Shown here one piece after another: positions 39,701-50,504 of a stretch of DNA of 64,000 nt. How positions within the stretch are numbered: position 1 is the stretch's first letter; each line of letters starts with the position of its first letter. Source of the stretch: Trichoplax sp. H2 (lineage: Eukaryota > Placozoa > Uniplacotomia > Trichoplacea); the NCBI GenBank assembly GCA_003344405.1, contig NOWV01000095.1:225674-289673 (forward strand). The letters run 5' to 3'. The notes below the pieces were generated by a model. It saw only the letters and a program-made list of their open reading frames with translations, was not told the origin of the DNA and searched no databases. The translations under genes were made by a program, and so were the position numbers.

Positions 39701-42700
39701 TATATGAATCTTATCATCTACAAAATCGAAAATATGGTTAAATTTCAAAAAATTCATTCAATTATGGCTATTAAACAGCATATCTAATTATACTACGCTT
39801 CACAAACCAATTTTAATTTTCGATGACCTACTTAGGTTATTAGATGAAAATCAATTAACAGCCATTCAAGACTTTCAATTTGCTGACTTATCTGCATTGC
39901 AGTATTTGTTAGTTATTATTTGCAATTTTTAATAGATTATACTCAGTAAACAGCAGGAAGATTTTTATTATATCATTGAATATTCAACATTAGATTTTTA
40001 AGGTCGAATAAAATCAAACATATCCAACCCGATTCATTTTCTGGCTTGGATCATATACAAGAGATGTAAGAGATCAAATATATCTTGTTACTTCAGTTAT
40101 ATTTTATTACACTTAAGTGTATTATGATACCTTCAATAAATCGAAATAATGTAATTTAATATAAAGAACAAAGCTTGATTACGTGGATGTATTTACGGAT
40201 GATATGCTTGCAGTTGCAATTGAATGTGATGTTTTCTTTTAGCTTATATTTTATCTGTTTATATGTTGTCATGCTAGATGGCTCAATGGAAATCCTCTAT
40301 ATTTTGTAACCGATCTACCCTTAGGCAGCTTTAAAGTTCTCCATCACTTGTAAGATAATATACTATATAATATGATATTTCAATATGAATACTTAAAATG
40401 AAGTAAGCACAGTCATAAAGTCAAGTCAAAGACTTTATTAGGCGGCAGTATGGATCTAAATTTTCTTCAAATTTTAGCAATTTAGAGATTTACTACTTTT
40501 GAATTTACTATATATATATTAAAACACAATAAATCTCAGATTCGATCTTAGTAGCGTATTGATGTCTACCTTCTGCACTTATGTAGAATATTCACGAGCT
40601 ATTGCATTAGATACGCATATATAATTTTATCGCTAGCATAGTAATGAATTAGAAACGTATCATTAAAAGACTATTTGTTCTATATCAAAATATTTTCATA
40701 TTTGGTAGTTTCTAAGTTTTGCAATGCAATAATCAAATTTATTATTCTATCTTTTTATGGTTAGCTATGCTATGTGGTCTAACATTATAAATTTTCTGTC
40801 TTTAAATAGAGGCCTATCGAAAAATAAACTAAGAAGTCTTAAAATTGCGTCCGTATCGAATATTACAAGCAATATTTACGAATTGTAAATGGGTTTATTA
40901 TTTCCTAATTTCGATATTGTAAAATTTAAAATCAAAGAAATAGCTCATGAATAAATAGCAGTTGTAAGCTTAAAGAATGCCACCATGTCGATACTGTTCG
41001 TTGAATTGATTTGCCTGTGTCCCCCCTTAAAATACCTAAATTTTGTTGTATAATATCTATAATTGTGTAAGCTATAATATAGGTATTAAAGATAAATCTA
41101 TTCAAGGTGATTAAACATAAAATCGAATTACTTTGTATCGATTATTGTATTCGTTATTTTTTCAACAGGGATTTATCCAACAATTTAATGACCGAACTCA
41201 ATATTCCTAAGAGCTTTCAATGTTTACACCATATGTAAGTTTATTTATCGGCAAATTTTGCATTTTGTAAAATAGAAGTAGATTAATTAAGCCATCAGAT
41301 ATAAATGACTTTGTTATGTGCTGCCAGTTATGAATCTACTGTTACTTTAACTCTATCTAGAATACTAAATATACCAAATATTTATTACAGCAATATTTCT
41401 CACAATAAATTTGTCGACATTACAAGCATACATCTAAATAATATTTCCTGCGTCACATCTCTGTAAGTAAATGAAATTTGCCTAAATTCATAAATAAATC
41501 ATTTTCACTTAATATCTTTTTAAATCTCCTATAAAATTTACTTGAAGAGAATTACGATAAAATTTATTAAGTATTGATTCAGAGTGAATTATCATGTTTG
41601 GCAATGTCAAATATTTTACGAAACCGATAGCAAACCGAATATAATTATAAATTGAACTGAAATAGTTATCTATAAATGGAATTTAAAATGAATTCATTCT
41701 CTTCACTAAATCTTTAGCGATATCAGTCAAAATAGAATCACTCGATTTCAATTCGACGTTTTTTCTTTCCTTAAAGATCCAACAACTCTTGCTGTTTTGT
41801 ACGTGATTATAATTGGCAGAAAAACGTCATTAAACCATATCGTGATAAATTTACATTAGTTTGATTTCTAAATGTCATATTGTTTGTTATGCCGTGTAAT
41901 AAAAGGAATATGTCCAGTAATCACTTGGAGTATGTCAAGCCTGAGATGTTTGCTCCAATATCACACTTAATCGAGCTGTAAGAATTTACATGTAAATTTG
42001 TTTGATTTGAATAGAATTACAAAATATCATTTCTCCTTACAAAGATAAAATAAAATAGAATAAAACTTTAAGCTAACTAACTGTCTTTTACAAATTATTA
42101 CCTCTAGTATTTTAATAAATCAACCAAACACTATAGAACGAAATTATAAAGTTGTTCAAACTCGTATCTGATACTGTATTACGCATCATTGAGATCGATT
42201 TATCAGGAAATTGAGAGCCAGAAAGGCTAATTAAATCGTGTTATGTATTAATTGTTTTTGCATGACATCATTAGGACCATTTATGACAATTATCTTGAAA
42301 CGTTAGACTTCTTGCAATTATTGCATCGTCTGAATATACTGTAAGTATTGTAAGTTACTATTTAATATAACATATTCGTACACTACTAACTTTTATTCGC
42401 ATAGCTTCATCTAAGATATACACTATGTAATGAGAATTTTATATTGCACATTTATTCATTTAAAACTTGTTAGAGTGGTCGCCAAAAATCGAATAAAAGA
42501 TTTGAAAAGCGGCTATTTTAAAAACTCGACCAATTTGACACGTTTGTAAGAACCGATAATATTCAAGCTAATAAGTCATTATGTAGCAAGAAATTGAAAT
42601 TTACATACGCAATGATTCTTACGTAATCTAATGTCGACCATAATATACGTAATAATAAGATGTTAGTAATGTTTAACGCCAATTTTGTAATCTATTGTAG

Positions 42701-45700
42701 AAACATGAGCTATAACAAAATCGAAACTCTTCGAAGTAGAACATTTGAGAAGGGTAGAAATATCTTGCGTTTGTAAGCTAAAAGAACCATATATATTGAA
42801 TATACTCCACATTAGTATTCCTTAAAATTCATAAAATGCACTTTTGACCATTGTTTATAGAGACTTGGATCATAACAAGATTTCTTTTATAGAAAATGAA
42901 GCATTTCTCGGCTTATTAAAGTTACAGATTCTGTAAGCTAATAATTTCTATTAAGAAACATGATATAAAATAGCTATTTGCCGACTATCTTTCCTGAAAG
43001 AGATTAACTGCATATGATATTACGTCACTAGGGATATCAGTTATAACCGCATAATTTCATTAAAAAGAATATTCTCTCAAGATTTGACTCGCCTAATTTT
43101 ACTGTATGTCAATATTGGATAACGTGTATCCTGTAATAGCTTAAATATTTTACTAGATCAGTGACATGGTACTGCTATAGACTAAAAATTGGCTTTAATT
43201 TAGCAGTAGAACAGTGAAACACAATTTTTCTGCTACGTACAAAACTTTAACTTTCTCTGCCAGTACAAGTTTAATACGAATAATCCAATATAGATTTTTA
43301 ATATGATCAAATAAGTAAGCGTGTGTAATTTAAAATTAGTAAATTCTCTGGATTTAGAAGCTGACATATCCAAATATTTCATTAAAGACTATCTAAAAGA
43401 TTAATTTAGTCCTTTAATTTGTAATAAATTTTTTATCAGTAACTCATTATTACTTTTAGGATAGTTATAGCAGGCTTTCTTTACCGGGCCATTAAATTAT
43501 TTTATTTTAAATCGATGATAAATTAATATTTTTCTTCAATCTCAATTTTATTATCTAATTTTCGTTTCACGAATTCAAGAAATTGTAATGGAAATCAAAT
43601 CACTTCTATAGCTGGAGCACCGTTTTCTAATTTGAAAAAGCTTGACAAATTGTATGCTTAGTAATTATAGATTCTCTATCCTATCCTAGATACTTAGTAT
43701 AATTGGATCCATAAGATTACTAAAATTAAAAAAATTTAATTATTATTCTCCAATTAAAAATTATTTATATTTAGATATTTAAATCAAAATCATTTAACAG
43801 AAGTGGCTCCTGATAGTTTTAATAATTTGATTCATTTGCATATCCTGTAAGTATGTAATCTAGAAGAAACTTTTAACTGGCCTTAAAGGGCACAAAATTG
43901 ATTAATTTATTGTAAAATGATAAGTTGTGATATATACCGATCACAAAATTCCAAATTTTAGAAAAATAAGGGCTTTATTGAATCTTATACAAAGATTAAC
44001 TACACACAGCTCTACTCTAGCCGAGTATTACTACTAAAGACTTCTAGAACGAACTAACAGAATAATCTAAAGTTGCATGCTTCTATGCTTTTCGTAGCAT
44101 TCGCAGCTACAATCCGCATGGCAACCTTTTACCTTATTTTACACTTAGTAAAATTATTCTTAGTAACACTATTCTACTGCAGACCATCATTAATCCGATA
44201 TGGATACGACTACAGTATTTACGTAGACGTTATTCACACCAGCAATAGTATAATGAATTAACCATATCCTAATATATGATTTGCAGTTCTATTTTTACCT
44301 GTAACCTTATTAGTAACTCAACACCTTACTGTATATAGTCATCTATACTTTAGCATAGAGTCTATACCACTATAGTCTATAGTTATGGCTACCAAATATC
44401 TCTTAGGATAAATATCTACCGCACATTATACTAAACATGGCTAACAGTCTACAATTACAATACTAAGTTACATTACACAAGTACTTAATGGTAACTGCAA
44501 TCATTTTGTGTATATCTCTCTTTGAAACAGCTCAATAGATCATAATAAACTTACCCGTTTATCCTGTCTATCAATCTCCGAAAATATCCATGATTTGTAA
44601 GTAATACGATTACAACTTGTTCTTATTTATACCATTCAACTAAATCAATTAAATTTTTATATTATTTTAAATCAATGCATAATAATTATGGCATTATGAC
44701 AGAGTTGGTAGTAAAATTAAATCCGGCATTATTTCCAATTTTTCGATTTCGATTGTAATTGTATTGGCGAAATACTGCTCGCATTTGCGTATATTCCTGT
44801 AATCATCCTTTTAAAATGGCTAAAGAATAGCCTTTCTCAATACGATTAGTTAAGCCATTCTACAGAACAAATTTAATTATTGCTACTGTCTTGATAAATT
44901 TAACATTTTAATCTATCAGTACAATACTTAGAGTAAAATTCCAGTCTAGAAGTTCACATGCGTTGTTTCACTAATTAAAATTTGCAAAGACAATTGTGCA
45001 ATAATTAAATGAAATTAGTTTTAAGACGGGCTATGGAAGACTGATTACGAATATTTATACTAACTTTTATGATGCAATTGATTTAAGCATATTCTAACTA
45101 TATTTATATTACTGGATGTATAATTTAGGAGTTTAAGTCATAACAATATATCCTATATCTCACCAAGTTGCAATAAAACGTTTGGCAGTTTACTGAAGAG
45201 ATTGTAAGTCACAATTCATTTATTATCTCTTTTAAATCTAAACTAGAACTAAGACATATCAAAAACGACTATTTGTTATAGAGGACATATATAAATATGT
45301 AATGATCTCAGCTAATTGTAGTAATACAGTATGTGGCTGATAGAACATGGACTTGCACTGCTTCTACTATGAGACTGTAATAGCAGACGTCTATTGTGCG
45401 GTCATTACAATATGTGGTCTTATCTTCTATTTTGCCTCTAAACCTCTAAATTAATCCAATCATTCTAGGCATGCTTATCTTATTTCATAAAGTAGTTCAT
45501 AAACTCTAACCTTAACTTGCTATCTTATCAATTAAAGAGACATTAGCTATAACAATTTGGAACGGAATGGAATCAGAGTAAATGAGCAAGTTTTATTTAA
45601 GCTATCAAGATTACCTCCAGCGATGTAAGCAATGAAAAAAAATTAAATGATGATCTAATTTTCTCAGCCTAGTCTAGAACTCTGTCGTATTATTATAATA

Positions 45701-48700
45701 AAGTATAATCAGAAATTATTTAAAAACTTATTCTTGTTTTCGTACTTGAAAAATAGACTATTGGCAGGGAATAACATAAGCGCTATTCCGATATCGTTTT
45801 TAAAATGGAATATTTATCTTAGAACATTGTAAGTGAATCTTTTGTTAATCGATCTAATAATGACCACTTAGTATTTAAAAGAGAATTTAAGTATGGCGTA
45901 GAATAAATAAGAATTAGTCTTACATTATCCTACCGGAACCGTATCTAAATTTATGAAAAAGTATGACAAACCATATGAGAGTACTTTATATTAAATGATG
46001 CTGTCCATTATAAACTTAACTAGTATAAGTAGAGCACAGCTAGGATATTGCGATTATTATAATAGCAGATAAATTTTATTTAACACGAATGTTTAAAATT
46101 AGTTAAGAATTCTGTGAAAGTTATTTATTGCAATTAAGCTATACTTGAAGCCTAGTCTTACGACTTTTCATTGTTTAGGTCCATTAGCAGCAACAAAATG
46201 TCACTATCTGCCATTAAACAAACCATGCGTGGCCTTTATATTGACGATGGCTGCATACCGCCATTAGTCATAACTACGGAGAATATTACAGATGCCATCA
46301 TTATTCGCTGTAAGTAAACAATATGTCCGTAATTTTTATAATACAAATAACTTACATATAATTGCGCAAATCAACTCGATAGGACTTGACTTCTTTTCAG
46401 TATCTAGAATATTCTTACCTCGAAAGACTAATCTCATCATTTATTTTTATGCAAAACTGACTTGATCAGAGACTTGAGCGACTGTGGACTGAATAGAATT
46501 CCCTTGGATATTTTTATTCATCTTCATGGCTTTTTAAAAGTCTTGTAAGTCAATTTAAGTGGCAACAATTATCATATATAGTTTCTTTAACCTAAAACGT
46601 TGAAAGAATCTACGAATAGGACTATAGGTATTTCATTTTTTTATCTGATTTCTTAATTAGCTTCCATTATATCAAATTTAATTTTGATGTATTGATAGTA
46701 ATATTTCTATTTTCTATTTCATCGTATTAAATTGATTAATACTTTAATACATTTATAACAAACAAAGCCTATTAACCATTGAACAGTAAAATTTCTTACA
46801 ATTAATTCAATTTTGAATACACGGGCTTATAAAAGTAAAAATTTCATATTATCATCCACAGTTAATTTTAAGACTCATGAGAAATATACGAATGTTTTCA
46901 TTTACTACTTATGTTCATAGCCTGCTAGTAACTCACAAATTCAATGAGTACTATAATTTTGAAGGATATCAACGTTTTGATTTTCTTCAATAATATCCTA
47001 AAAATTGTTACGGAAGTTTATTGGCATCGTTTCTTTACTGGATAATTCAATGTGAGATTATCAACTGAATCAGTTGAAATACCATTAAACATCCAAAATA
47101 GGAATAAGTGTCATTTATCTTCTGCCATGAAATCTGTAACAGGTTGAAGATACCTAAAATGCTAATTTCCGCCGAAATTAGAGCATCAATTACAGCGCAC
47201 CCTTATGCTAGTACCTGATATTTCAATAATTATACAGCACTATAATGCTAATGATAGTCTATATTTCAAATTTTATTTTAATCTTCCATATTTAAATATT
47301 TTCCTTTCCACCTTATTGAGCAACAGAACACTCAATAATAACAACATCGAAAATATGGATGCGTCAGCCATATTTCGAGATAGTGATCACAATTTACGAG
47401 AACTGTAAGTTCATTTATAAGCTATCCTTTCACTTAGGTATCTTTGACAGAAATGCAACCTTTGCTGAAGTAAAATTTCTTTTGATGCAGAACATCATTT
47501 AAATGAAATATATATTATCATTATTTTATCTATTGCTTCTTAGATAACATCGTAATGACTTGCAATAAATGCTAAGTATTGACTGAATAGCTATTAAATT
47601 CCAATGTAGGCATTTGGCCAATAACAAAATATTGAACTTCACGAATTCTAATAATATACTATTTAATGCATTAAAGATACTGTAAGTAGCAAAAGTGTAC
47701 TCTATATAAACTTTTAGACTGTGAAAATGAAATAATGATAGTCTGTATTATTTCGAATTTCGTCAATTATTCAGAGACGTCGCTAAAAACCGGCTAACTG
47801 ATATTTGCGGAAGATCAGATTTATTAGGAATCGCACCCTATGTATTCGATATGTAAGTATTCGTTTCTTAATGATTTTTAACCAAGTAGCTATAAATATG
47901 TTAATTATCTGTGGTTTATACGTAACTACAGATATTTAGATTTCAATCAAATCCGAGTTTTAAAACCAAGATGTTTTGGAACCCTATTCAAGCTACAGAA
48001 ACTGTAAGTACTATTATCGCTAAAATTTATGGAGCGAGATAACTACTCACAATTACAGTAGTTTAATAGCCTCACTGCTACTACGATATAGCACTTGGCA
48101 TAAGAGATAATGCCGTACCTCACCATTTCATCATCAGCTACGGCCCATTTGGATACTTTATTTTATGCGAACCATTACAAATAGATAACTGTTTAAGTGA
48201 TGCACTGTGTATGAAATAAACTTTGTCGTAATTTAAATTATTCAGTTTACTTAGATTAAATATTGTACTATTTCTAATCTCATTCTCTCTAAGATCAATT
48301 AAATCGAATCCATTAGTGGCTTTAAAGGAAGTTTCATTTTATGGCTCAGCTACCTTAGGCGCGGTGTAAGTTAGATGACCATAAACATCTGATTTTGTAG
48401 ATTTAATCGAAATTTTATTATTGTGAGTTACCGGTACTGATCTAGAAGTACTCGCCAAATTTGTTACCGAAATCAGTAATATCTCAAAAAATTATCAGTT
48501 TAAGCTTCTATATAATAAGTTAAAATTGAAATATTGAAAGAGTTGCATTAATAGTTTGAATAAAATCGTACTTCGGTGGATTAACACGAATTAAACGTCG
48601 CTTCTGCGGCGATGCATGAAAAGATCTCAAACTGAGTAAACTTTACCCTTTCATATAACTATCCTAAAGCTAATTTCTTACAGATATGATTGTTACAATT

Positions 48701-50504
48701 AAATATTATAGTACTTCAAGAACATTTGTAATCAATGTTAATATTAACTATTCATTTTGTAATTTCTTATTTCATTTGGACGATTAAATATCGGCATGTT
48801 AGAGATTCTAATCGCGCATATTTATGCTGCATTGTTCCTGCAAAGATTACTACCTGCTCGCCATCTCCTGATTTAGATTCTGCTTCAAGTTGTGAAAATA
48901 TTCTTGCTCATACGACTTTACAATTAGCTGTTTGGATTATGGCTATCGCTGCGTTCATTGGAAATATAATGGTCATCGCCAATAATCGTTCTGATAAAAC
49001 TCGCAAAACGAGCAAAGCTACTGAATTAGTCTTCACGAATTTAGCATTGTCTGATTTCTTAATGTCAATATATCTAATTATCATTGGAATCGGCGATTTC
49101 GTATATCGTGATCGTTATGCTCACAATACTGAAGAATGGCTTAGAAGTCCTACTTGCGTCGTAGCATCATTTTTAATATGTACATCAAGTTTAATGTCAG
49201 TTCTTATGATGTTGTTTATAGGCATCGATCGTTACACAATTACTTCAGATCCCTTTGCATCATCGGATACAAGATATAAAAGGACTAAAATATTACTCGT
49301 ATTAGGATGGCTACTAGTAGGAGTTTTCGTAGGCATACCAGTTTTTATGAGTATTAACCAACCCGGCGACAGGCGTCTATATCAGTTTAGTTCAATTTGC
49401 TCTCCAAGTAATTTAAGCGATCGATTCTATGCTAGTTGGACAATTTCATTTGTAGTAATTCAACTTTTATGCTGGATTTTAACTTTAGCACTTTATTTAA
49501 AATTAGTAACTATAGTAAGTAAAACGCAGCGTTCTGTTCGAAGTAGTGCTCAATCACGCAGTTTTGCCGTTGCTATTCGGATATCACTGATCATAATAAC
49601 AGATTTATTGGCTTGGCTACCAGTTTATATTATTTCCGTTATGTCCATCGCACAAGGCACCCTAAATATATTCATTCTACAATTTGCTGTCATCTTAGCT
49701 ATTCCACTGAATTCGGCTATTAATCCATATATTTATACGGCTACTGGAACGGCTTGTTTTTATCGCTTAACAACAACTAAGAGCAAAAGAAATTCAATGT
49801 ACTATTCAGCAACACGAAATACTTCTATGAATCAGTTTACAACTAATATCAATAAATCGAAGTTTACTAGTACTAATCGGCTTTCTAAATATGAGACTGT
49901 GATTAACGATATTGATGATCGTATTCCTGAAAAACTAGACGACAGCAATCAAGACCTTAATGAAGTTACTAACAATCAAACTGTTCAAGTAGTCAATAAG
50001 AAAGAACATAGTTCTCATTCTACACAGCCCATCGTCACTGTAATATATTATGCTCATAATGTAGGCTTCTTATTAAGTATCCGGCGAAGTAAAAACTGTA
50101 GCACAGTTTCGTGCTTAGCTGCTAATGTATTAGCTATCAACGGCGATCTGGACTCTTCTCGTGATACAAATTTAAAAAATTGCATCATGATTGATGTTAG
50201 TAACTTCTTGCAGATTTATAAACTGGAAAAAATAACTTGGAAAAGTGAAGAAACCGATGCAGCCGTAATTAATACCGGTATTATAAATCCTGCATTTGAT
50301 GGGAATGATGATTGGAATACTAAGTTTGCTAAAAATAGAAAAGATATTTTAGCAATAAGGACTGATATAAATCATCAAGCATGTGATCGCATTGACGGAG
50401 AAGAAGACAGTGTGCAACATAATCAACTAAGTAATGTTCAGTATAGGAACGCAGGAGTACAAGGTAGGTATTATCCTCCTTTATTTCTTACTAGAACAAA
50501 ATAA
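24724..50504 (+). CDS. giant leucine-rich-repeat G-protein-coupled receptor (LGR-like), 58 exons
   Basis: Hand-built model: signal-peptide exon 24724-24787, LRRNT exon 25701-25815, 55 LRR exons between 26014 and 48365 (itemised in the entries below), and a single hinge/7TM/tail exon 48803-50504. The spliced total is 5946 nt and divides by 3 (1981 aa). Architecture matches the LGR/relaxin-receptor family: secreted LRR ectodomain, short Cys-containing hinge, rhodopsin-class 7TM. Known LGRs carry roughly 9-18 LRRs, so 55 is far outside the usual range; no LDLa module was found. It should act at the plasma membrane as a receptor with a very large ligand-binding surface; the ligand is unknown. It may be expressed as several isoforms with different LRR subsets, and I cannot exclude that two genes are merged, although no second signal or LRRNT exon was found inside. 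A related gene follows at 54799. Confidence 0.8.
25701..25815 (+). CDS. LRR N-terminal cap (LRRNT) exon, gene 1
   Basis: It reads EIQCPKTCDCQ, then IQCTNPILTTFP. The CPxxCxC...C pattern is the classic extracellular LRRNT cap. The exon starts in phase 1 after TGCAATAG and ends in phase 2 at CAACT|GTAAGT. A second in-register AG two bases on allows an alternative acceptor with a different upstream donor. Confidence 0.88.
26014..30128 (+). CDS. LRR exons 1-12 of gene 1 (alternating A/B modules)
   Basis: Exons: 26014-26085, 26253-26324, 26516-26590, 26942-27013, 27250-27324, 27659-27730, 27985-28059, 28429-28500, 28865-28939, 29213-29284, 29444-29518, 30057-30128. All start with one base and end with two bases of a codon, mostly before GTAAGT. 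Even-numbered exons are 72 nt (A type, e.g. YLYNNKIEKISDGVFASL); exons 3, 5, 7, 9 and 11 are 75 nt (B type, e.g. LQYNTLHDITSPRIFQGL). The strict alternation shows expansion by duplication of a two-exon unit. Introns are 100-540 bp. Residues fit LxxNxIxxIxxxxFxxLxxLxxL. Confidence 0.9.
31396..33573 (+). CDS. LRR exons 13-15 of gene 1
   Basis: Exons 31396-31467, 31573-31644 and 33502-33573, each 72 nt in phase 2-2. They read RLSKNGIRHIDDIHISDL, SLSRNRISELPAGAFKSM and WLYANSINIINQEAWNNSL. The 1.9-kb intron after exon 14 carries the GC-richer insertion at 32689-33387; exon 15 sits only 114 bp after it. Confidence 0.85.
32689..33387. mobile_element. ~700-bp GC-richer insertion with palindromic ends, in an intron of gene 1
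   Basis: Both ends carry TGACG...CGTCA palindromes: at 32689-32706 around GTAAACAA, and at 33366-33387 as TGACGGAGTA-TG-TACTCCGTCA. The interior, especially 32750-33010, is clearly richer in G and C than its surroundings. No open frame or RNA fold was recognised. Probably a non-autonomous element; the boundaries are inferred from the palindromes only. Confidence 0.45.
33984..34503. mobile_element. family A element, copy 1 (intron of gene 1)
   Basis: About 520 bp from GTGTTATATACTG to TTTTGTGACAC, closely similar to 38908-39394 and related to the ends of 56028-57925. No coding capacity. It lies between LRR exons 15 and 16. Confidence 0.75.
34642..38832 (+). CDS. LRR exons 16-29 of gene 1
   Basis: Exons: 34642-34713, 34837-34908, 35025-35096, 35265-35336, 36256-36327, 36440-36511, 36593-36664, 36769-36840, 36961-37032, 37312-37389, 37586-37657, 37799-37870, 38427-38498, 38761-38832. 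All are phase 2-2; thirteen are 72 nt and one (37312) is 78 nt. LRR consensus is recognisable in each (e.g. DLSHNDVTNINESGL, YLFDNKIRVILPEAFANL, YINRSRIEIIDENAFYGL). A/B alternation is no longer evident, so this block is older or of different origin from exons 1-12. A decayed exon lies at 38352-38410. Confidence 0.85.
38352..38410 (+). pseudogene. decayed LRR exon in an intron of gene 1
   Basis: After a preserved acceptor (ACATATAG), the sequence reads YSLYANRI in the expected phase, then after a frame shift PEIFKGLVLN, the end of a B-type LRR. A stop follows and no donor is present at the expected end. This looks like a former LRR exon that lost frame and splice site. Confidence 0.6.
38908..39394. 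mobile_element. family A element, copy 2 (intron of gene 1)
   Basis: About 487 bp, roughly 90% identical to 33984-34503 through most of its length, with a ~30-40 bp internal deletion relative to it. It is flanked on both sides by TTTTGTGACA, which is either part of the terminus or a target duplication. It lies between LRR exons 29 and 30. Confidence 0.75.
39583..43846 (+). CDS. LRR exons 30-44 of gene 1
   Basis: Exons: 39583-39654, 39836-39907, 39994-40065, 40278-40349, 40810-40884, 41169-41234, 41391-41462, 41718-41798, 41906-41977, 42275-42340, 42474-42545, 42701-42772, 42861-42932, 43580-43651, 43775-43846. All are phase 2-2, with lengths of 66, 72, 75 or 81 nt (22-27 residues). Typical cores are LDENQLTAIQDFQFADL, DLSNNLMTELNIPKSF and DLDHNKISFIENEAFLGL. 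Length variation is greater than in the N-terminal block. Confidence 0.85.
43930..44485 (+). mobile_element. family B element, copy 1 (intron of gene 1)
   Basis: It begins near ACCGATCACAAAATTCCAAA and is alignable along its length with 53478-54025 (about 75-80% identity), and in reverse with 57470-57770. It contains an open frame at 44073-44261 whose counterpart is open in the second copy. No transposase motif is recognisable. Confidence 0.7.
44531..48365 (+). CDS. LRR exons 45-55 of gene 1, including an irregular pair
   Basis: Exons: 44531-44596, 45129-45203, 45538-45624, 45757-45828, 46179-46309, 46472-46544, 47327-47404, 47610-47681, 47775-47852, 47932-48003, 48294-48365. Most are phase 2-2. 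Exon 49 (46179-46309) is unusually long (131 nt) and ends in phase 1; exon 50 then has to use the second AG of ATCAGAG (start 46472), giving YLSDCGLNRIPLDIF. Using the first AG would create TAG. Lengths of 66-131 nt make this the least regular block. The last repeat (SIKSNPLVALKEVSFYGS) leads into the hinge. Confidence 0.75.
48803..50504 (+). CDS. hinge, 7TM domain and cytoplasmic tail exon of gene 1
   Basis: The exon begins in phase 2 after CATGTTAG. The hinge carries Cys residues (YLCCIVPAKITTCSPSP) like LGR hinges. TM1 includes WIMAIAAFIGNIMVI; TM2 NLALSDF (the Asp typical of class A); TM3 ends with DRY at 49227-49235; TM6 AWLPVYII; TM7 NPYIY at 49722-49736. Cys in SPTC and SSIC are the usual TM3/ECL2 disulfide pair. 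All seven helices lie in one exon, as in LGRs. The tail is about 255 residues, long and rich in Ser, Thr, Asn and Asp. A frame open back to an ATG at 48735 precedes the acceptor; I regard it as intron. AATAAA overlaps the stop codon. The splice site into this exon is weak in pyrimidines, so its exact start is less certain than the domain. Confidence 0.92.

Noticed and set aside
47143-47210. Candidate exon after AACAG (LKIPKMLISAEI...) before LRR exon 51
   Set aside because: It does not fit the LRR consensus and its only donor leaves phase 1, which does not match the next exon. Direct joining of 46544 to 47327 is in frame.
48684-48802. Using the strong acceptor TTTCTTACAG for the 7TM exon
   Set aside because: In the phase required by LRR exon 55 it meets a stop after five codons, and the receptor frame itself has a stop at 48729. 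The acceptor at 48801-48802 keeps frame into the hinge.
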